DNA from: AP-15 sp963785565 | GTDB lineage: Bacteria; Pseudomonadota; Alphaproteobacteria; ATCC43930; CGMCC-115725 | NCBI GenBank assembly: GCA_963785565.1 | Contig: CAWAVV010000068.1 | Location: 1 to 64,000, forward strand | DNA: 64,000 nt | Reading direction: 5' to 3' | Part shown: one piece after another, positions 55,930 through 64,000 of the stretch | Position numbering within the stretch: the stretch's first letter is position 1 | How the letters are laid out: the number at the start of each line of letters is the position of its first letter | Program-made: the position numbers and the translations under genes | Notes under the pieces: model-generated | Databases searched by the model: none | Told to the model about the DNA's origin: nothing | Seen by the model: the letters and a program-made list of their open reading frames with translations, nothing else

Positions 55930-56015
55930 CCGCCCAACGTTGCCGGCTGGTCTCGCGACGATTGCTCCGGCCGCTGGCTTGCGCTATACCCCGCGCCGGT
56001 TTTGAGGGCGGCGGC

Positions 56016-56243
56016 ATGAAGCAAGGCATTCACCCGGACTATCACGAAATCACCGTCGTGATGACCGACGGGACCACCTATCAGACGCGTTCGACCTACG
56101 GCAAGGCGGGCGACACCCTGCGTCTCGACATCGATTCCAAATCGCACCCGGCCTGGACCGGCGGGCAGCAAAGATTGGTCGATACCGGCGGGCAACTTGC
56201 CCGTTTCAACAAGCGCTTTCAGAGTTTCGGCATCAAGCCCTGA
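56016..56243 (+). CDS. rpmE: 50S ribosomal protein L31, zinc-free type
   Basis: L31 bridges the ribosomal subunits. The 75 residues read MKQGIHPDYHEITVVMTDGT at the start and HPAWTGGQQRL in the middle. The CxxC and HxxC zinc ligands of the C+ form are absent, as in many alphaproteobacteria. The start at 56016 is preceded by GGGCGGCGGC. RFNKRFQSFGIKP ends the protein. Confidence 0.95.
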   Translation: MKQGIHPDYHEITVVMTDGTTYQTRSTYGKAGDTLRLDIDSKSHPAWTGGQQRLVDTGGQLARFNKRFQSFGIKP

Positions 56244-56269
56244 ATGTATCGAGGGGCCGGATGACCCCC

Positions 56270-56297
56270 TTGACCTAACCTTGGCAATCACTATCTC
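56270..56297 (+). promoter_or_regulatory. hsp20 promoter
   Basis: TTGACC (56270-56275) and TATCTC (56292-56297) are separated by 16 bases. The -35 resembles both housekeeping and heat-shock sigma sites. It lies about 100 bases upstream of the heat-shock gene, leaving room for the thermometer leader. Confidence 0.5.
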
Positions 56298-56299
56298 GA

Positions 56300-56395
56300 G
56301 TTTGTACGGTCGCCGCTTCGGGGCCGTACATCAAGACTGGCGCCCGGCACTGATGCAGGCGCTCAGATCCATATTGCTCAATGGAGGATGTGGTC
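56300..56395 (+). promoter_or_regulatory. ROSE-like RNA thermometer upstream of hsp20
   Basis: The leader ends with a hairpin in which TCCATATTGCTCA pairs with ATGGAGGA (56368-56388), burying the Shine-Dalgarno GGAGGA. The TTGCT opposite the site is the conserved element of ROSE thermometers of alphaproteobacterial small heat-shock genes. A second hairpin (GTACGGTCGCC with its partner near GGGGCCGTAC, 56305-56332) precedes it. Heat would open the last stem and allow translation. Confidence 0.75.
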
Positions 56396-56854
56396 ATGGA
56401 TCGTTTGGATTTCTCTCCGCTGTTCCGTTCGACGATCGGCTTTGATCGTCTGACCCGGATGGTCGACGCCGCGAGCCGCGTCGACACCGCGGCTCTCTCC
56501 TACCCGCCTTACAATATCGAGACGACCGGTGAGGACGCCTATCGCCTGACTATGGCGGTGGCCGGGTTTGCGCCGGACGAGGTCGATGTGACCGTTCACG
56601 AGAATTCGTTGCTGGTCACCGGCAAGGCGAAAAAGGAAGAGGAAGAGGGCCGCTATCTGCACCGCGGCATTGCCCGGCGCGCGTTCGAGCGCCGCTTCAG
56701 CCTCGCCGACCATATCAAGGTCGTCGGCGCCAGCCTCGATAACGGCATGCTGCATGTCGACCTCGTCCGCGAGGTCCCCGAGGCAGCCAAGCCGCGCAAG
56801 ATCGAGATCGCCAGCTCGCAGCCGCGGGTGGTGGAGCAAAAGCAGGCCGCTTGA
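56396..56854 (+). CDS. ibpA: small heat-shock protein, Hsp20 family
   Basis: This ATP-independent holdase chaperone (152 residues) has the N-terminal MDRLDFSPLFRSTIGFDRLT block, an alpha-crystallin domain (YNIETTGEDAYRLTMAVAGF, LHRGIARRAFERRFSLADHI) and a short C-terminal tail containing the exchangeable IEI motif (KIEIAS). I use the ATG at 56396 after GGAGGATGTGGTC; the ATG at 56381 lies inside the thermometer hairpin. Regulated by heat through the leader. Confidence 0.92.
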   Translation: MDRLDFSPLFRSTIGFDRLTRMVDAASRVDTAALSYPPYNIETTGEDAYRLTMAVAGFAPDEVDVTVHENSLLVTGKAKKEEEEGRYLHRGIARRAFERRFSLADHIKVVGASLDNGMLHVDLVREVPEAAKPRKIEIASSQPRVVEQKQAA

Positions 56855-56882
56855 GCAGCCTCTCCCAACGCCTCGATAACGA

Positions 56883-56909
56883 AACGCCCCCGGATCCCGG
56901 GGGCGTTTT
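56883..56909 (+). terminator. intrinsic terminator after hsp20
   Basis: Perfect arms AACGCCCCCGG and CCGGGGGCGTT enclose ATC, followed by TTTT. The reverse strand has an A-flanked hairpin as well and might also end transcription of the convergent corA gene. Confidence 0.9.
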
Positions 56910-56931
56910 CGCTGTACCCGCAAGAGGTGGT

Positions 56932-57927
56932 TCAAATCCAGCCGCGCCATTTGAACCACAGGATCGGCAGGACCGCGCTAAGGACGATAAGCGCCAGCCC
57001 GTACGGATAGCCCCAGCTCCAATTTAGCTCGGGCATGTTTTTGAAATTCATCCCGTACATGCTCGCGATCAGGGTCGGCGGAATGCCGACCACCGAAACG
57101 ATCGTCAACACCTTGATGATGTTGTTCTGCTCGATGTTGATCAGGCCCAAAGTGGCGTCGAGCAGCAGTTGGACCTTGGTGACGACGTGCATGTCGTAAT
57201 CGCTGAGCGAGGCCACGTCGAGACGCACCGTCTCGAGCCGTGGCTTGATTTCCGGCGGCAGCCATTCCGCGGCGTGGGTAGCGACAAACGGCACGATCCG
57301 CTCGATCCCGAGCAGACTGTCGCGGATCTTCGAGGCGAGATCGCCGCTGTGGCCAATACGCCGCAAGATGATCCTCAGATCGGCGCTCTCGCGAGCCGGC
57401 GGCCGCCGCCTCCCGGTTTGGGTTGCCGGGCTGCGAAACAGCCGATGCGATAGGTCGTCGAGTTCGGTGGCGATGTTTTCGAGGACGTCGGCAAGGCGGT
57501 CGGAGATCGCGTCCATCAAGCCGGCAAACACGGCGCCGCTGCTCAGCGGATCCGTCTCGGTGGCAAGATCCTGGGTAGCGAAGTTGGTGAAGGAGCGGAT
57601 CTCCTCGAACCGTACCGTGATCAGCCGCTCGCGGGTCAGCACGAACCCCGCCGGCGTGGTTACCGGCTGATCGGTGTCGGACTGGTAAACGAATGGCGCG
57701 CTCAGGTAGAGCGTACCCGATTCGTTGCGCAACCGGCTTGAACTCTCGATCTCGCTCAGCTCCTCGATGCTCGGCACATCGAGGCCGGTGGTTCTTTTGA
57801 CAAAGGCTATCTCGTCCGGTTCGGGGCGCAGCATGTCGATCCACACGGCCTCGGCCGGCAGCGACCCGCGGGCGAGATCGGCCGGCTGTTCGCCGCGACC
57901 CGCCGCGGTTTGGTAAAGCGTGAGCAT
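56932..57927 (-). CDS. corA: CorA-family magnesium/cobalt transporter
   Basis: CorA forms a pentameric Mg2+ channel in the inner membrane (331 residues). The long soluble N-terminus ends in two transmembrane helices with the signature YGMNFKNMPELNW between them (GMN motif). VSVVGIPPTLIASMYGMNFK is TM1. The end WFKWRGWI is typical. It is convergent with hsp20 across the terminator. Confidence 0.92.
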   Translation of the reverse strand: MLTLYQTAAGRGEQPADLARGSLPAEAVWIDMLRPEPDEIAFVKRTTGLDVPSIEELSEIESSSRLRNESGTLYLSAPFVYQSDTDQPVTTPAGFVLTRERLITVRFEEIRSFTNFATQDLATETDPLSSGAVFAGLMDAISDRLADVLENIATELDDLSHRLFRSPATQTGRRRPPARESADLRIILRRIGHSGDLASKIRDSLLGIERIVPFVATHAAEWLPPEIKPRLETVRLDVASLSDYDMHVVTKVQLLLDATLGLINIEQNNIIKVLTIVSVVGIPPTLIASMYGMNFKNMPELNWSWGYPYGLALIVLSAVLPILWFKWRGWI

Positions 57928-57976
57928 GACCCAACCTTACCGCAGCCGTGATGTCTTTTCCCGCGGATTGCATCAA

Positions 57977-59428
57977 CTACCGGCTTTGCGCCTGCATACG
58001 CTGGCGGCGCAGGGCGCGGCCCGGGCGGTCGCCGGTGGGTTTGCCCTCGGCCCAGACCGGGCGGCCGTTGACGAACACGTACTCGATGCCGACGGCCGGG
58101 GTTTTTGGCTCTTCGAAGGTGGCGCGGTCGATCACCGTCGCCGGGTCGAAGACCGTGATGTCGGCGTAGGCGCCCGCGGCAAGCTGGCCGCGCCCGCTCA
58201 GGCCGAACTGGGCGGCCGGCAGCCCGGTCATCCGCCGCACCGCCTCTTCGAGCCCGAACAGGCCGAGCTCCCTGCAATAATGGCCAAGCACCCGCGGAAA
58301 GGTGCCCCACAGCCGCGGGTGCGGGTGGAAATCGTGCGGCAGCCCGTCCGAGCCGATCATCGTGTGCGGGAAGCCGAGCACCCGCTGCACATCGGCCTCG
58401 TCCATCATCCAATAGATCGCCCCGGCCGGTTGCAGACGGTCGACCGCCGCCTTCGGGCTGACCCCCCAATCGGCAGCGATCGTGGAGAGCTCGCGTCCGG
58501 CCTGCTCCGGCGCGCTCTTCGACCAGGTCACCAGCACCTTTGTCGCCCGCTCGGCCTGCGCCGCGGTCAGCACCGTCGAGGAGGCGATGTAGGGGTAGGC
58601 GTCGAGCCCGATCTCCTGCCCCGCGATGGCGGCGGCGATGACCGGCAGGGTTTGGGCGGTGCGCCCGAAATTCTGCCGCCCGATCGTCTTGTGGTGCGAG
58701 ATCACGACCGGCACCCCGGCCGCACGGCCGACCGCAAAACTCTCTTCGAGGCTGTCGAGCACCCGGTCGCCTTCGTTGCGCATATGCGTTGTGTAGAGCG
58801 CGCCTGCCGGCCGCAGCAGGGCCGCCAAAGCCTCGATCTCGGAGGGTGGGGCGTGCTCCGCCGGGGCGTAGGCGAGGCCGCTCGACATACCCACCGCGCC
58901 GGCGTCGAGCGCTTCCTGCAGCAATTCGCTCATGCGCCCGATCTCGGCTGCTTCGGCCGGCCGGTCGAGTGCCGTCATCGCACCCACCCGCAATGTCGAA
59001 TGGCCGACAAGGCAGGCGGCGTTGATCGCCGCCGGGGTGCGGTCGAGCGCCATCAGGTAATCGGCAAAGCGGCCATAGCGGTAATCGGCGGCATCGCCGA
59101 TCAGGTCGAGCGGCGGCGGAGGCGCATGGTCGATTGCCAGCGGCGCGAGGCTGATCCCACAATTGCCGGTGACGACGGTGGTGACCCCCTGGCTCGCCTT
59201 TGCCGCCATCTCCGGCGTCGCGAACAAGGCGCGGTCGTCATGGGTGTGCACATCGATAAAGCCGGGCGCGACGACCCTGCCGGCGACATCGATCTCACGC
59301 GCCCCGGCGGCTTTGGCCACCGTCCCGATTTCGGCGATGCGGTCGCCCTTGATCATGACATCCGCGCGAAACCGCGCGCGACCGCTGCCGTCGATAACCT
59401 CGCCGCCGCGCAGAATGTAATCGGCCAT
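57977..59428 (-). CDS. D-aminoacylase / N-acyl-D-amino-acid deacylase family amidohydrolase
   Basis: This metal-dependent amidohydrolase (483 residues) removes acyl groups from D-amino acids or related amides. It has VVAPGFIDVHTHDDRALF (first metal histidines), an EGDRVLDSLEE region, SHHKTIGRQNFGRT (further metal ligands) and the catalytic aspartate in MIGSDGLPHDFHPHPRLWG. The C-terminal ADITVFDPATVID closes the small beta domain. ATG at 59428 with AGGAAA upstream is preferred. Exact substrate not determined. Confidence 0.85.
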   Translation of the reverse strand: MADYILRGGEVIDGSGRARFRADVMIKGDRIAEIGTVAKAAGAREIDVAGRVVAPGFIDVHTHDDRALFATPEMAAKASQGVTTVVTGNCGISLAPLAIDHAPPPPLDLIGDAADYRYGRFADYLMALDRTPAAINAACLVGHSTLRVGAMTALDRPAEAAEIGRMSELLQEALDAGAVGMSSGLAYAPAEHAPPSEIEALAALLRPAGALYTTHMRNEGDRVLDSLEESFAVGRAAGVPVVISHHKTIGRQNFGRTAQTLPVIAAAIAGQEIGLDAYPYIASSTVLTAAQAERATKVLVTWSKSAPEQAGRELSTIAADWGVSPKAAVDRLQPAGAIYWMMDEADVQRVLGFPHTMIGSDGLPHDFHPHPRLWGTFPRVLGHYCRELGLFGLEEAVRRMTGLPAAQFGLSGRGQLAAGAYADITVFDPATVIDRATFEEPKTPAVGIEYVFVNGRPVWAEGKPTGDRPGRALRRQRMQAQSR

Positions 59429-59608
59429 TTTGTTTTTCCTGCTTTGCTGATCGGGTGCCCGGTGGAGCTTTGCCTGCAAACCCGACCGGCTTCAAGACCC
59501 CGCCTAGGCCGGCGGCAAACCCGAGTGGTGGAGCCGTGTGCAGTTTCGCGATGAAAGCCGGCTTCGTCCCGCGCTAAACTGCGGCGGCGGTTGCAGAAGG
59601 CGGACACC

Positions 59609-60412
59609 ATGGTCACGAGCGTCGGCGCGATCTACCGTTACCCGGTAAAGGGCTTGAGCGCCGAGAAGATGGCGCGTGTGGCGCTCGTCCCGGGCGAATG
59701 CCTGCCGCAAGACCGGCGGTTTGCGATTGCGCTCGGTTCGACCGTGTTCGATCCGCACCACCCCGAATGGCTGCCGAAGACCAAATTCGTCATGCTGATG
59801 CGCGACGAAAAGCTGGCGCTCTTGCGAACCCGCTTTGACGCTGAAACCGGGGTTTTGACGATCGCCGAAAACGGCCGGGAATTGCTGCGCGAGCGGCTGA
59901 CCGAGCCTGCAGGCTGTCTTGCGGTTGGCGAATTCTACGCTGATTTTCTCGGCCCCCGGGTTGACGGGCCGTTGCGCGTTGTTGAGGCGCCGGGGCACGC
60001 CTTTGCCGATGCGCGGCGCAAGCCGAACGCGACGAGCGACAAATACGTCTCGTTGATCAACCTTGCCAGCATCGCGGCGCTCGAAAGGGCGATGGACGCG
60101 GCGATCGATCCGCTCCGCTTTCGCGCCAATTTCTATTTCGACGGGGAGGCGGGGTGGCGCGAGCTCGACTGGATCGGCGCCGAGATCGCGCTGGGGGCGG
60201 CTCGGCTGCGCGTCGTCTCGCCGATCACAAGATGTGCCGCAACCCAGGTCAATCCCGTCACCGCCCAGCGCGACCTCGACATCCCGACCGCTCTCGACCG
60301 CAATTTCGGCCACATCAACATGGGCATCTACGCCGAAGTGCTGTCCGGCGGTGAGATCGCCATCGGCGACGAGCTATGCATATCCCCAGACGTTCCGTAT
60401 CAGAGCTACTGA
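59609..60412 (+). CDS. MOSC domain protein
   Basis: MOSC proteins bind sulfur or molybdenum cofactors; this one has an N-terminal beta-barrel (SVGAIYRYPVKGLSAEKMAR) and a C-terminal MOSC domain with the conserved cysteine in SPITRCAATQVNPVTAQRD (267 residues). NFGHINMGIYAEVLSGGEIA is a typical end. The ATG at 59609 is preferred to a TTG at 59591. It may belong to molybdenum or sulfur metabolism, in line with SoeABC, but there is no physical link. Confidence 0.85.
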   Translation: MVTSVGAIYRYPVKGLSAEKMARVALVPGECLPQDRRFAIALGSTVFDPHHPEWLPKTKFVMLMRDEKLALLRTRFDAETGVLTIAENGRELLRERLTEPAGCLAVGEFYADFLGPRVDGPLRVVEAPGHAFADARRKPNATSDKYVSLINLASIAALERAMDAAIDPLRFRANFYFDGEAGWRELDWIGAEIALGAARLRVVSPITRCAATQVNPVTAQRDLDIPTALDRNFGHINMGIYAEVLSGGEIAIGDELCISPDVPYQSY

Positions 60413-60708
60413 AGATCGACGCGAGAACGGCGCATCCTGCCGTAATCAACCCTCTCAATCGGGAGGTGTCGGCTTAACGAGATAAGGAACAATTGCAGCC
60501 CGAGACCTTGTGGACCAGCGAGCGTAGCCGCGCTCGGGGATTGGCGACCGCGCTAAAGACGCTACCGGCCGTTTTGCCATCATTGGGAAACGGAGTGGTC
60601 ATTCACCTTGCCTCGTTACCCGGCGAGGGTCCCCGATTCGATGGATCAGCCCGACAGAGGTGGGAGACGCTCCCGCTTTTTTCACCCTACAATGCCGTTG
60701 CCATCTGC
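60413..60708. other. intergenic, nothing recognised
   Basis: This gap lies between the convergent MOSC and RND genes. A frame crosses it but most of that reading is antisense to the RND gene. No terminator with a clear T-run is visible. Confidence 0.5.
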
Positions 60709-63700
60709 CTACTGCGCGGGGGCATTGACCTCGGGATGGGCGGCGCGGCGACGGCCCAGCAGATTGCCGAGACGATCCATGTAGATGTAGATGACGGGCG
60801 TGGTGAACAGTGTCAGTAGCTGCGAGACCAAAAGGCCGCCCACAATCGCATAGCCGAGCGGCTGGCGGATTTCCGACCCGATACCGGTGCCGAGCATCAG
60901 CGGGACGCCGGCGAGCAGGGCGCACATCGTCGTCATCAGAATGGGACGGAAGCGCAGCAGGCAGGCCTCGTGGATCGCGTCTTCGGTGCTCAGCCCGCGC
61001 TCGCGCTGGCCCGCCAGCGCGAAGTCGACCAGCATGATGCCGTTCTTCTTGACGATGCCGATCAACAGGATGATCCCGATGATGCCGATCACGTCGAGCG
61101 GCATGCCGAACAGCATCAGGGTCAACAAGGCTCCGAGCCCCGCCGAAGGCAGGGTCGAGATGATCGTGATCGGGTGAATCGTGCTCTCGTACAGCATGCC
61201 CAGGATGATATAGACCGCAACGAGTGCCGCGAGGATCAGGATTGGCGTGCTGCTGAGCGAGCTCTGGAACGCTTGCGCGCTGCCCTGGAAGCTGGTGGCG
61301 ATCGAAGGCGGCAAGTGCAAATCCGTGGCGGTTTTCTGGATTGCTGCTACCGCATCGCCGATCGCGACGTGCGGAGCGAGGTTGAAGCTCAAGGTCACCG
61401 ACGGGAATTGGCCCTGGTGGTTTATCGCCAGCGGCCCGATCGTCCGCGTGATCTTGGCGAACTGGCTCAGCGGTACTTCGGCGCCGGTCGAAGATGTCGC
61501 GTAAATTCGGCTGAGCGCGTTGGGCCCGAGCTGGAAGCCGGGCTCGACCTCGAGGATCACATAGTACTGGTTCAAGTTCGTGTAGATCTTTGCCGCGGCC
61601 CGCTGGCCGAAGGCGTCATAGAGGATGGCATCGACCACGGAGGGATTGATGCCGAGCCGCGACGCAACCTCGCGGTTGACCTCGACTTGCAGCACCCGGC
61701 CGGCGCTCTGCTGGTCGCTGGCGACGTCGGTCAGCTGCGGCAGCTTTTGCATCCTCTCCAGCAGAATAGGCGCCCAGTGGTCGAGCTCGTCATTGTCGAC
61801 GTCGACCAGCGTATACTGGTACTGGGTCTTTGAGAGCAGCGCGCCGATCGTAATGTCCTGCGCCGCCTGCATGTACAAGGTGACGCCTTCGACCGGCTGC
61901 AGCGCCTTATTCAAGCGGGCGATCACCTGGTCGGCGCTGGCCCGGTGCCCGTACGGCTTTAGGGTGATGAACATGCGCCCGTCATTCTCGGTGACCGTCG
62001 GCCCGCCAGGTCCGATATAGGCTGTCGCCGAGGCGACCGCCGGATCCTTCGTCACCACGTCCAGAACCGCCTCAACGCGTCTCATCATGCCTTCCGGGGA
62101 GATGCCCTGGGCGCCCTCGGCAATGCCGATGATCAGGCCGGTGTCCTCCTGCGGGAAAAACCCTTTGGGGATCATGATGAACAGAGCGCCCGTCGCGCAG
62201 ATCGTCGCGATCATCACAGTCAACGTGATCGAGCGATGGCGCAGCGCCACGACCAATGCCCGGTCGTAGACCGCGAGCAGCCCTTCGAAGAAGCGCTCGA
62301 CCGCACCAGAGATATGGCGGGGAGACGCATCGCCCTCCGCTGTCAAGAGCCGGGAGCACATCATCGGCGTCAGTGTCAGCGAGACGACCACCGAGACGAG
62401 AATAGCCATCGCGACGGTGACGGCGAACTCGCGAAACAGCAAGCCGACGATGCCGCTCATCAGAAACAGTGGAATAAACACCGCGACCAGCGATATCGAG
62501 ATCGAGACGATCGTAAAGCCGATCTCGCCCGCCCCTTCCAGGGCAGCCTGCATCGGCGTCGCCCCGTTCTCGATGTGCCGCACAATGTTCTCGATCATCA
62601 CGATCGCGTCGTCGACCACGAACCCGACGGCAATGGTCAGCGCCATCAGCGACAGATTGTCCAGGCTGAACCCCAGCACATACATGACCATGAACGTGCC
62701 GATCAGCGACATCGGCACCGATATCGCCGGGATCACGGTCGCCCAGAGTTTGCGCAGGAACAGGAAGATGACGCCGACGACCAGCGCGATGGTCAGCAGC
62801 AAGGTATGCTCAACATCGGTGACGCTGGCGCGGATGGTCTGCGTACGGTCCGACGCGATGTAGATCTTCAGTGATGGCGGCAGCGACGCCTGCAGCTGCG
62901 GCAGCGCCTTTTTGATCTGATCGACGGTCGCGATCACATTCGCGCCGGGCTGGCGTTGCACCGCAAGAAGGATCGCGCGCTGCGTGTTCAGCCAACCGGC
63001 GAGCGTGTTGTCTTGCGCCGCGACGATGGCATGCCCGACGTCGCGGACACGTATCGGCGCGCCGCCGGGGTAGAGGCCGGAGCGGTAGGCAAGGATGTAG
63101 TTGTCGAAACCTTGTACCGTCATCAGCTGGTCGTTGGTCCGCAAGGTTGAAGCTTGCTGGCCGCCATACAGCGTTCCCTGTGCCTGATTGACCGTGGCGG
63201 TGCTCAAGGCTGTGCGCACCGCTTCCAAATCCAGGCCTTCCGCGGCAAGCTGCGCGGGATTGACCTGGACGCGAATCGCCGGGCTCTGCTGGCCGCCGAC
63301 CGTGACCAGGCCGACGCCGGGCATCTGCGCAATCTTCTGGGCGAGGATGCTGTTCGCGTAGTCGCTGACCTTGGTGAGCGGAAGCGTGTCGGATGTCAGG
63401 GCCAGCAGCAGGACCGGCGTGTCGGCCGGGTTGGTCTTGCGGTAGATCGGCGGATTTAACAGAGTGGGAGGCAGATCCGCGGCCGCCGCGTTGATCGCCG
63501 CCTGCACGTCCTGCGCCGCCGAATCGACGGTACGGCTGCGGTCGAACTGGAGCGTGATCTCGGTATATTCGGTAGCGCTGCTCGAGGTCATTTGCGAGAG
63601 GCCGGGGATCTGGCCGAACTGCCGTTCGAGCGGCGTCGTGACCGAGGAGGCAACCGCCTGCGGACCGGCGCCCGGCCACTGCGCAGTCACTTGGATCGTC

Positions 63701-63828
63701 GGCGAATCGACATTCGGCAGGGCAGCCACCGGCAATAGCTCGTAGCCGATCAGCCCCAGCAGCAGTATCGCCACCATCAGCAACCCGGTCGCGATCGGCT
63801 TTCGTATAAAAGTCGCCGAGATGTTCAT
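60709..63828 (-). CDS. RND multidrug efflux transporter
   Basis: This is a complete RND pump subunit (1039 residues, twelve transmembrane segments). It begins MNISATFIRKPIATGLLMVA. Family blocks include VDSPTIQVTAQWPGAGPQAV, GFVVDDAIVMIENIVRHIEN, the second-half KGFFPQEDTGLIIGI and IGIVKKNGIMLVDFALAGQ. It is closest in style to MdtB/MdtC proteins and is intact, unlike the two frameshifted relatives. Its ATG overlaps the stop of an adaptor gene that continues past the window end. Confidence 0.93.
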   Translation of the reverse strand: MNISATFIRKPIATGLLMVAILLLGLIGYELLPVAALPNVDSPTIQVTAQWPGAGPQAVASSVTTPLERQFGQIPGLSQMTSSSATEYTEITLQFDRSRTVDSAAQDVQAAINAAAADLPPTLLNPPIYRKTNPADTPVLLLALTSDTLPLTKVSDYANSILAQKIAQMPGVGLVTVGGQQSPAIRVQVNPAQLAAEGLDLEAVRTALSTATVNQAQGTLYGGQQASTLRTNDQLMTVQGFDNYILAYRSGLYPGGAPIRVRDVGHAIVAAQDNTLAGWLNTQRAILLAVQRQPGANVIATVDQIKKALPQLQASLPPSLKIYIASDRTQTIRASVTDVEHTLLLTIALVVGVIFLFLRKLWATVIPAISVPMSLIGTFMVMYVLGFSLDNLSLMALTIAVGFVVDDAIVMIENIVRHIENGATPMQAALEGAGEIGFTIVSISISLVAVFIPLFLMSGIVGLLFREFAVTVAMAILVSVVVSLTLTPMMCSRLLTAEGDASPRHISGAVERFFEGLLAVYDRALVVALRHRSITLTVMIATICATGALFIMIPKGFFPQEDTGLIIGIAEGAQGISPEGMMRRVEAVLDVVTKDPAVASATAYIGPGGPTVTENDGRMFITLKPYGHRASADQVIARLNKALQPVEGVTLYMQAAQDITIGALLSKTQYQYTLVDVDNDELDHWAPILLERMQKLPQLTDVASDQQSAGRVLQVEVNREVASRLGINPSVVDAILYDAFGQRAAAKIYTNLNQYYVILEVEPGFQLGPNALSRIYATSSTGAEVPLSQFAKITRTIGPLAINHQGQFPSVTLSFNLAPHVAIGDAVAAIQKTATDLHLPPSIATSFQGSAQAFQSSLSSTPILILAALVAVYIILGMLYESTIHPITIISTLPSAGLGALLTLMLFGMPLDVIGIIGIILLIGIVKKNGIMLVDFALAGQRERGLSTEDAIHEACLLRFRPILMTTMCALLAGVPLMLGTGIGSEIRQPLGYAIVGGLLVSQLLTLFTTPVIYIYMDRLGNLLGRRRAAHPEVNAPAQ

Positions 63829-64000
63829 GGCAGCATGCCCGAGCTTGCTGTCGAGGGGTTCGGCACGGCACTCGGATTTCTCGGGTCGGCCAGCGACACC
63901 AGAGTGCCTTGTGACAGCCGATACTGACCCCGCACGACGACATCCTCCCCGTGGCTCAAGCCTTTGTCGATCAGGGCCTCGCCAGTCAGCGTCTCGCGCA
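63825..64000 (-). CDS. RND membrane fusion protein, C-terminal part
   Basis: The last 58 codons of an adaptor are visible (RETLTGEALIDKGLSHGEDV, VRGQYRLSQGTLVSLADP), matching the membrane-proximal end of MdtA-like proteins. The stop TGA overlaps the ATG of the RND gene (ATGA). The rest lies outside the window. Confidence 0.85.
   Translation of the reverse strand, partial: RETLTGEALIDKGLSHGEDVVVRGQYRLSQGTLVSLADPRNPSAVPNPSTASSGMLP

Noticed and set aside
60493..60819. Small plus-strand protein between MOSC and the RND gene
   Set aside because: Its second half is antisense to the conserved RND C-terminus and the first half has no recognised domain or clear ribosome site.

Overview
The window is GC-rich DNA of an alphaproteobacterium, probably a Rhodospirillales-like lineage. 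The evidence is a circularly permuted (two-piece) tmRNA gene with an ANDN-type tag next to an alpha-type SspB, an alphaproteobacterial 16S rRNA, a cysteine-less L31 and a hfl-tat gene order. The first ~2.9 kb differ: lower GC, an Oar-like TonB receptor, a LacI regulator and a Gfo/Idh/MocA start that look acidobacterial, all broken by frameshifts. This part joins abruptly to a truncated 23S rRNA gene and is best read as a chimeric assembly join.

Layout. 1-2900: foreign-looking segment. 2900-8260: rRNA operon on the minus strand (promoter, 16S, tRNA-Ile, tRNA-Ala, 23S lacking its 3' part). The 23S has two intervening sequences, in helix 45 (carrying an S23 four-helix-bundle gene) and in helix 25. 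The arms of both are built from one palindromic repeat that also occurs on either side of tRNA-Ile. 8337-12958: a SoeABC-type sulfite dehydrogenase operon. 12959-16900: intergenic palindromes, ghrA, a VapBC-like toxin-antitoxin pair, a duplicated ghrA 3' end, an IS21 remnant, a GYD protein and a group II intron RT remnant. 16908-22341: M17 aminopeptidase, DUF4239 protein, TTCCCGGTT repeats, a DyP peroxidase plus encapsulin nanocompartment, and a methyltransferase. 22461-29297: glutathione reductase, hflK-hflC-DUF2065-tatB-tatC, and mrp. 29298-32228: an inserted block (Nramp-like transporter, two very small membrane proteins, nucleoside deaminase) bounded by a second, decayed mrp 3' end. 32229-34541: broken ParDE pair and frameshifted PEP-CTERM proteins. 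35157-39001: thyX, tmRNA, sspB, class I fumarase. 39036-50058: ECF sigma, putative anti-sigma and heavy-metal-resistor genes, then an mdtABC-like RND pump with its outer-membrane channel. 50243-60412: ThDP enzyme, acyl-CoA dehydrogenase, small genes, rpmE, hsp20 with a ROSE-like thermometer, corA, D-aminoacylase and MOSC protein. 60709-64000: a second RND pump running off the end.

The main themes are translation and its quality control (rrn, tmRNA/SspB, L31), envelope and membrane-protein upkeep (HflKC, TatBC, ECF sigma, RND pumps) and oxidative or sulfur redox chemistry (SoeABC, DyP-encapsulin, Gor). Three signals deserve most attention: the palindrome family confined here to the rrn unit, two cases where a gene's 3' end is repeated on the far side of inserted cargo, and the encapsulin-DyP pair. 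Several single-base frameshifts, one at a homopolymer, warn that some breaks may be sequencing errors.
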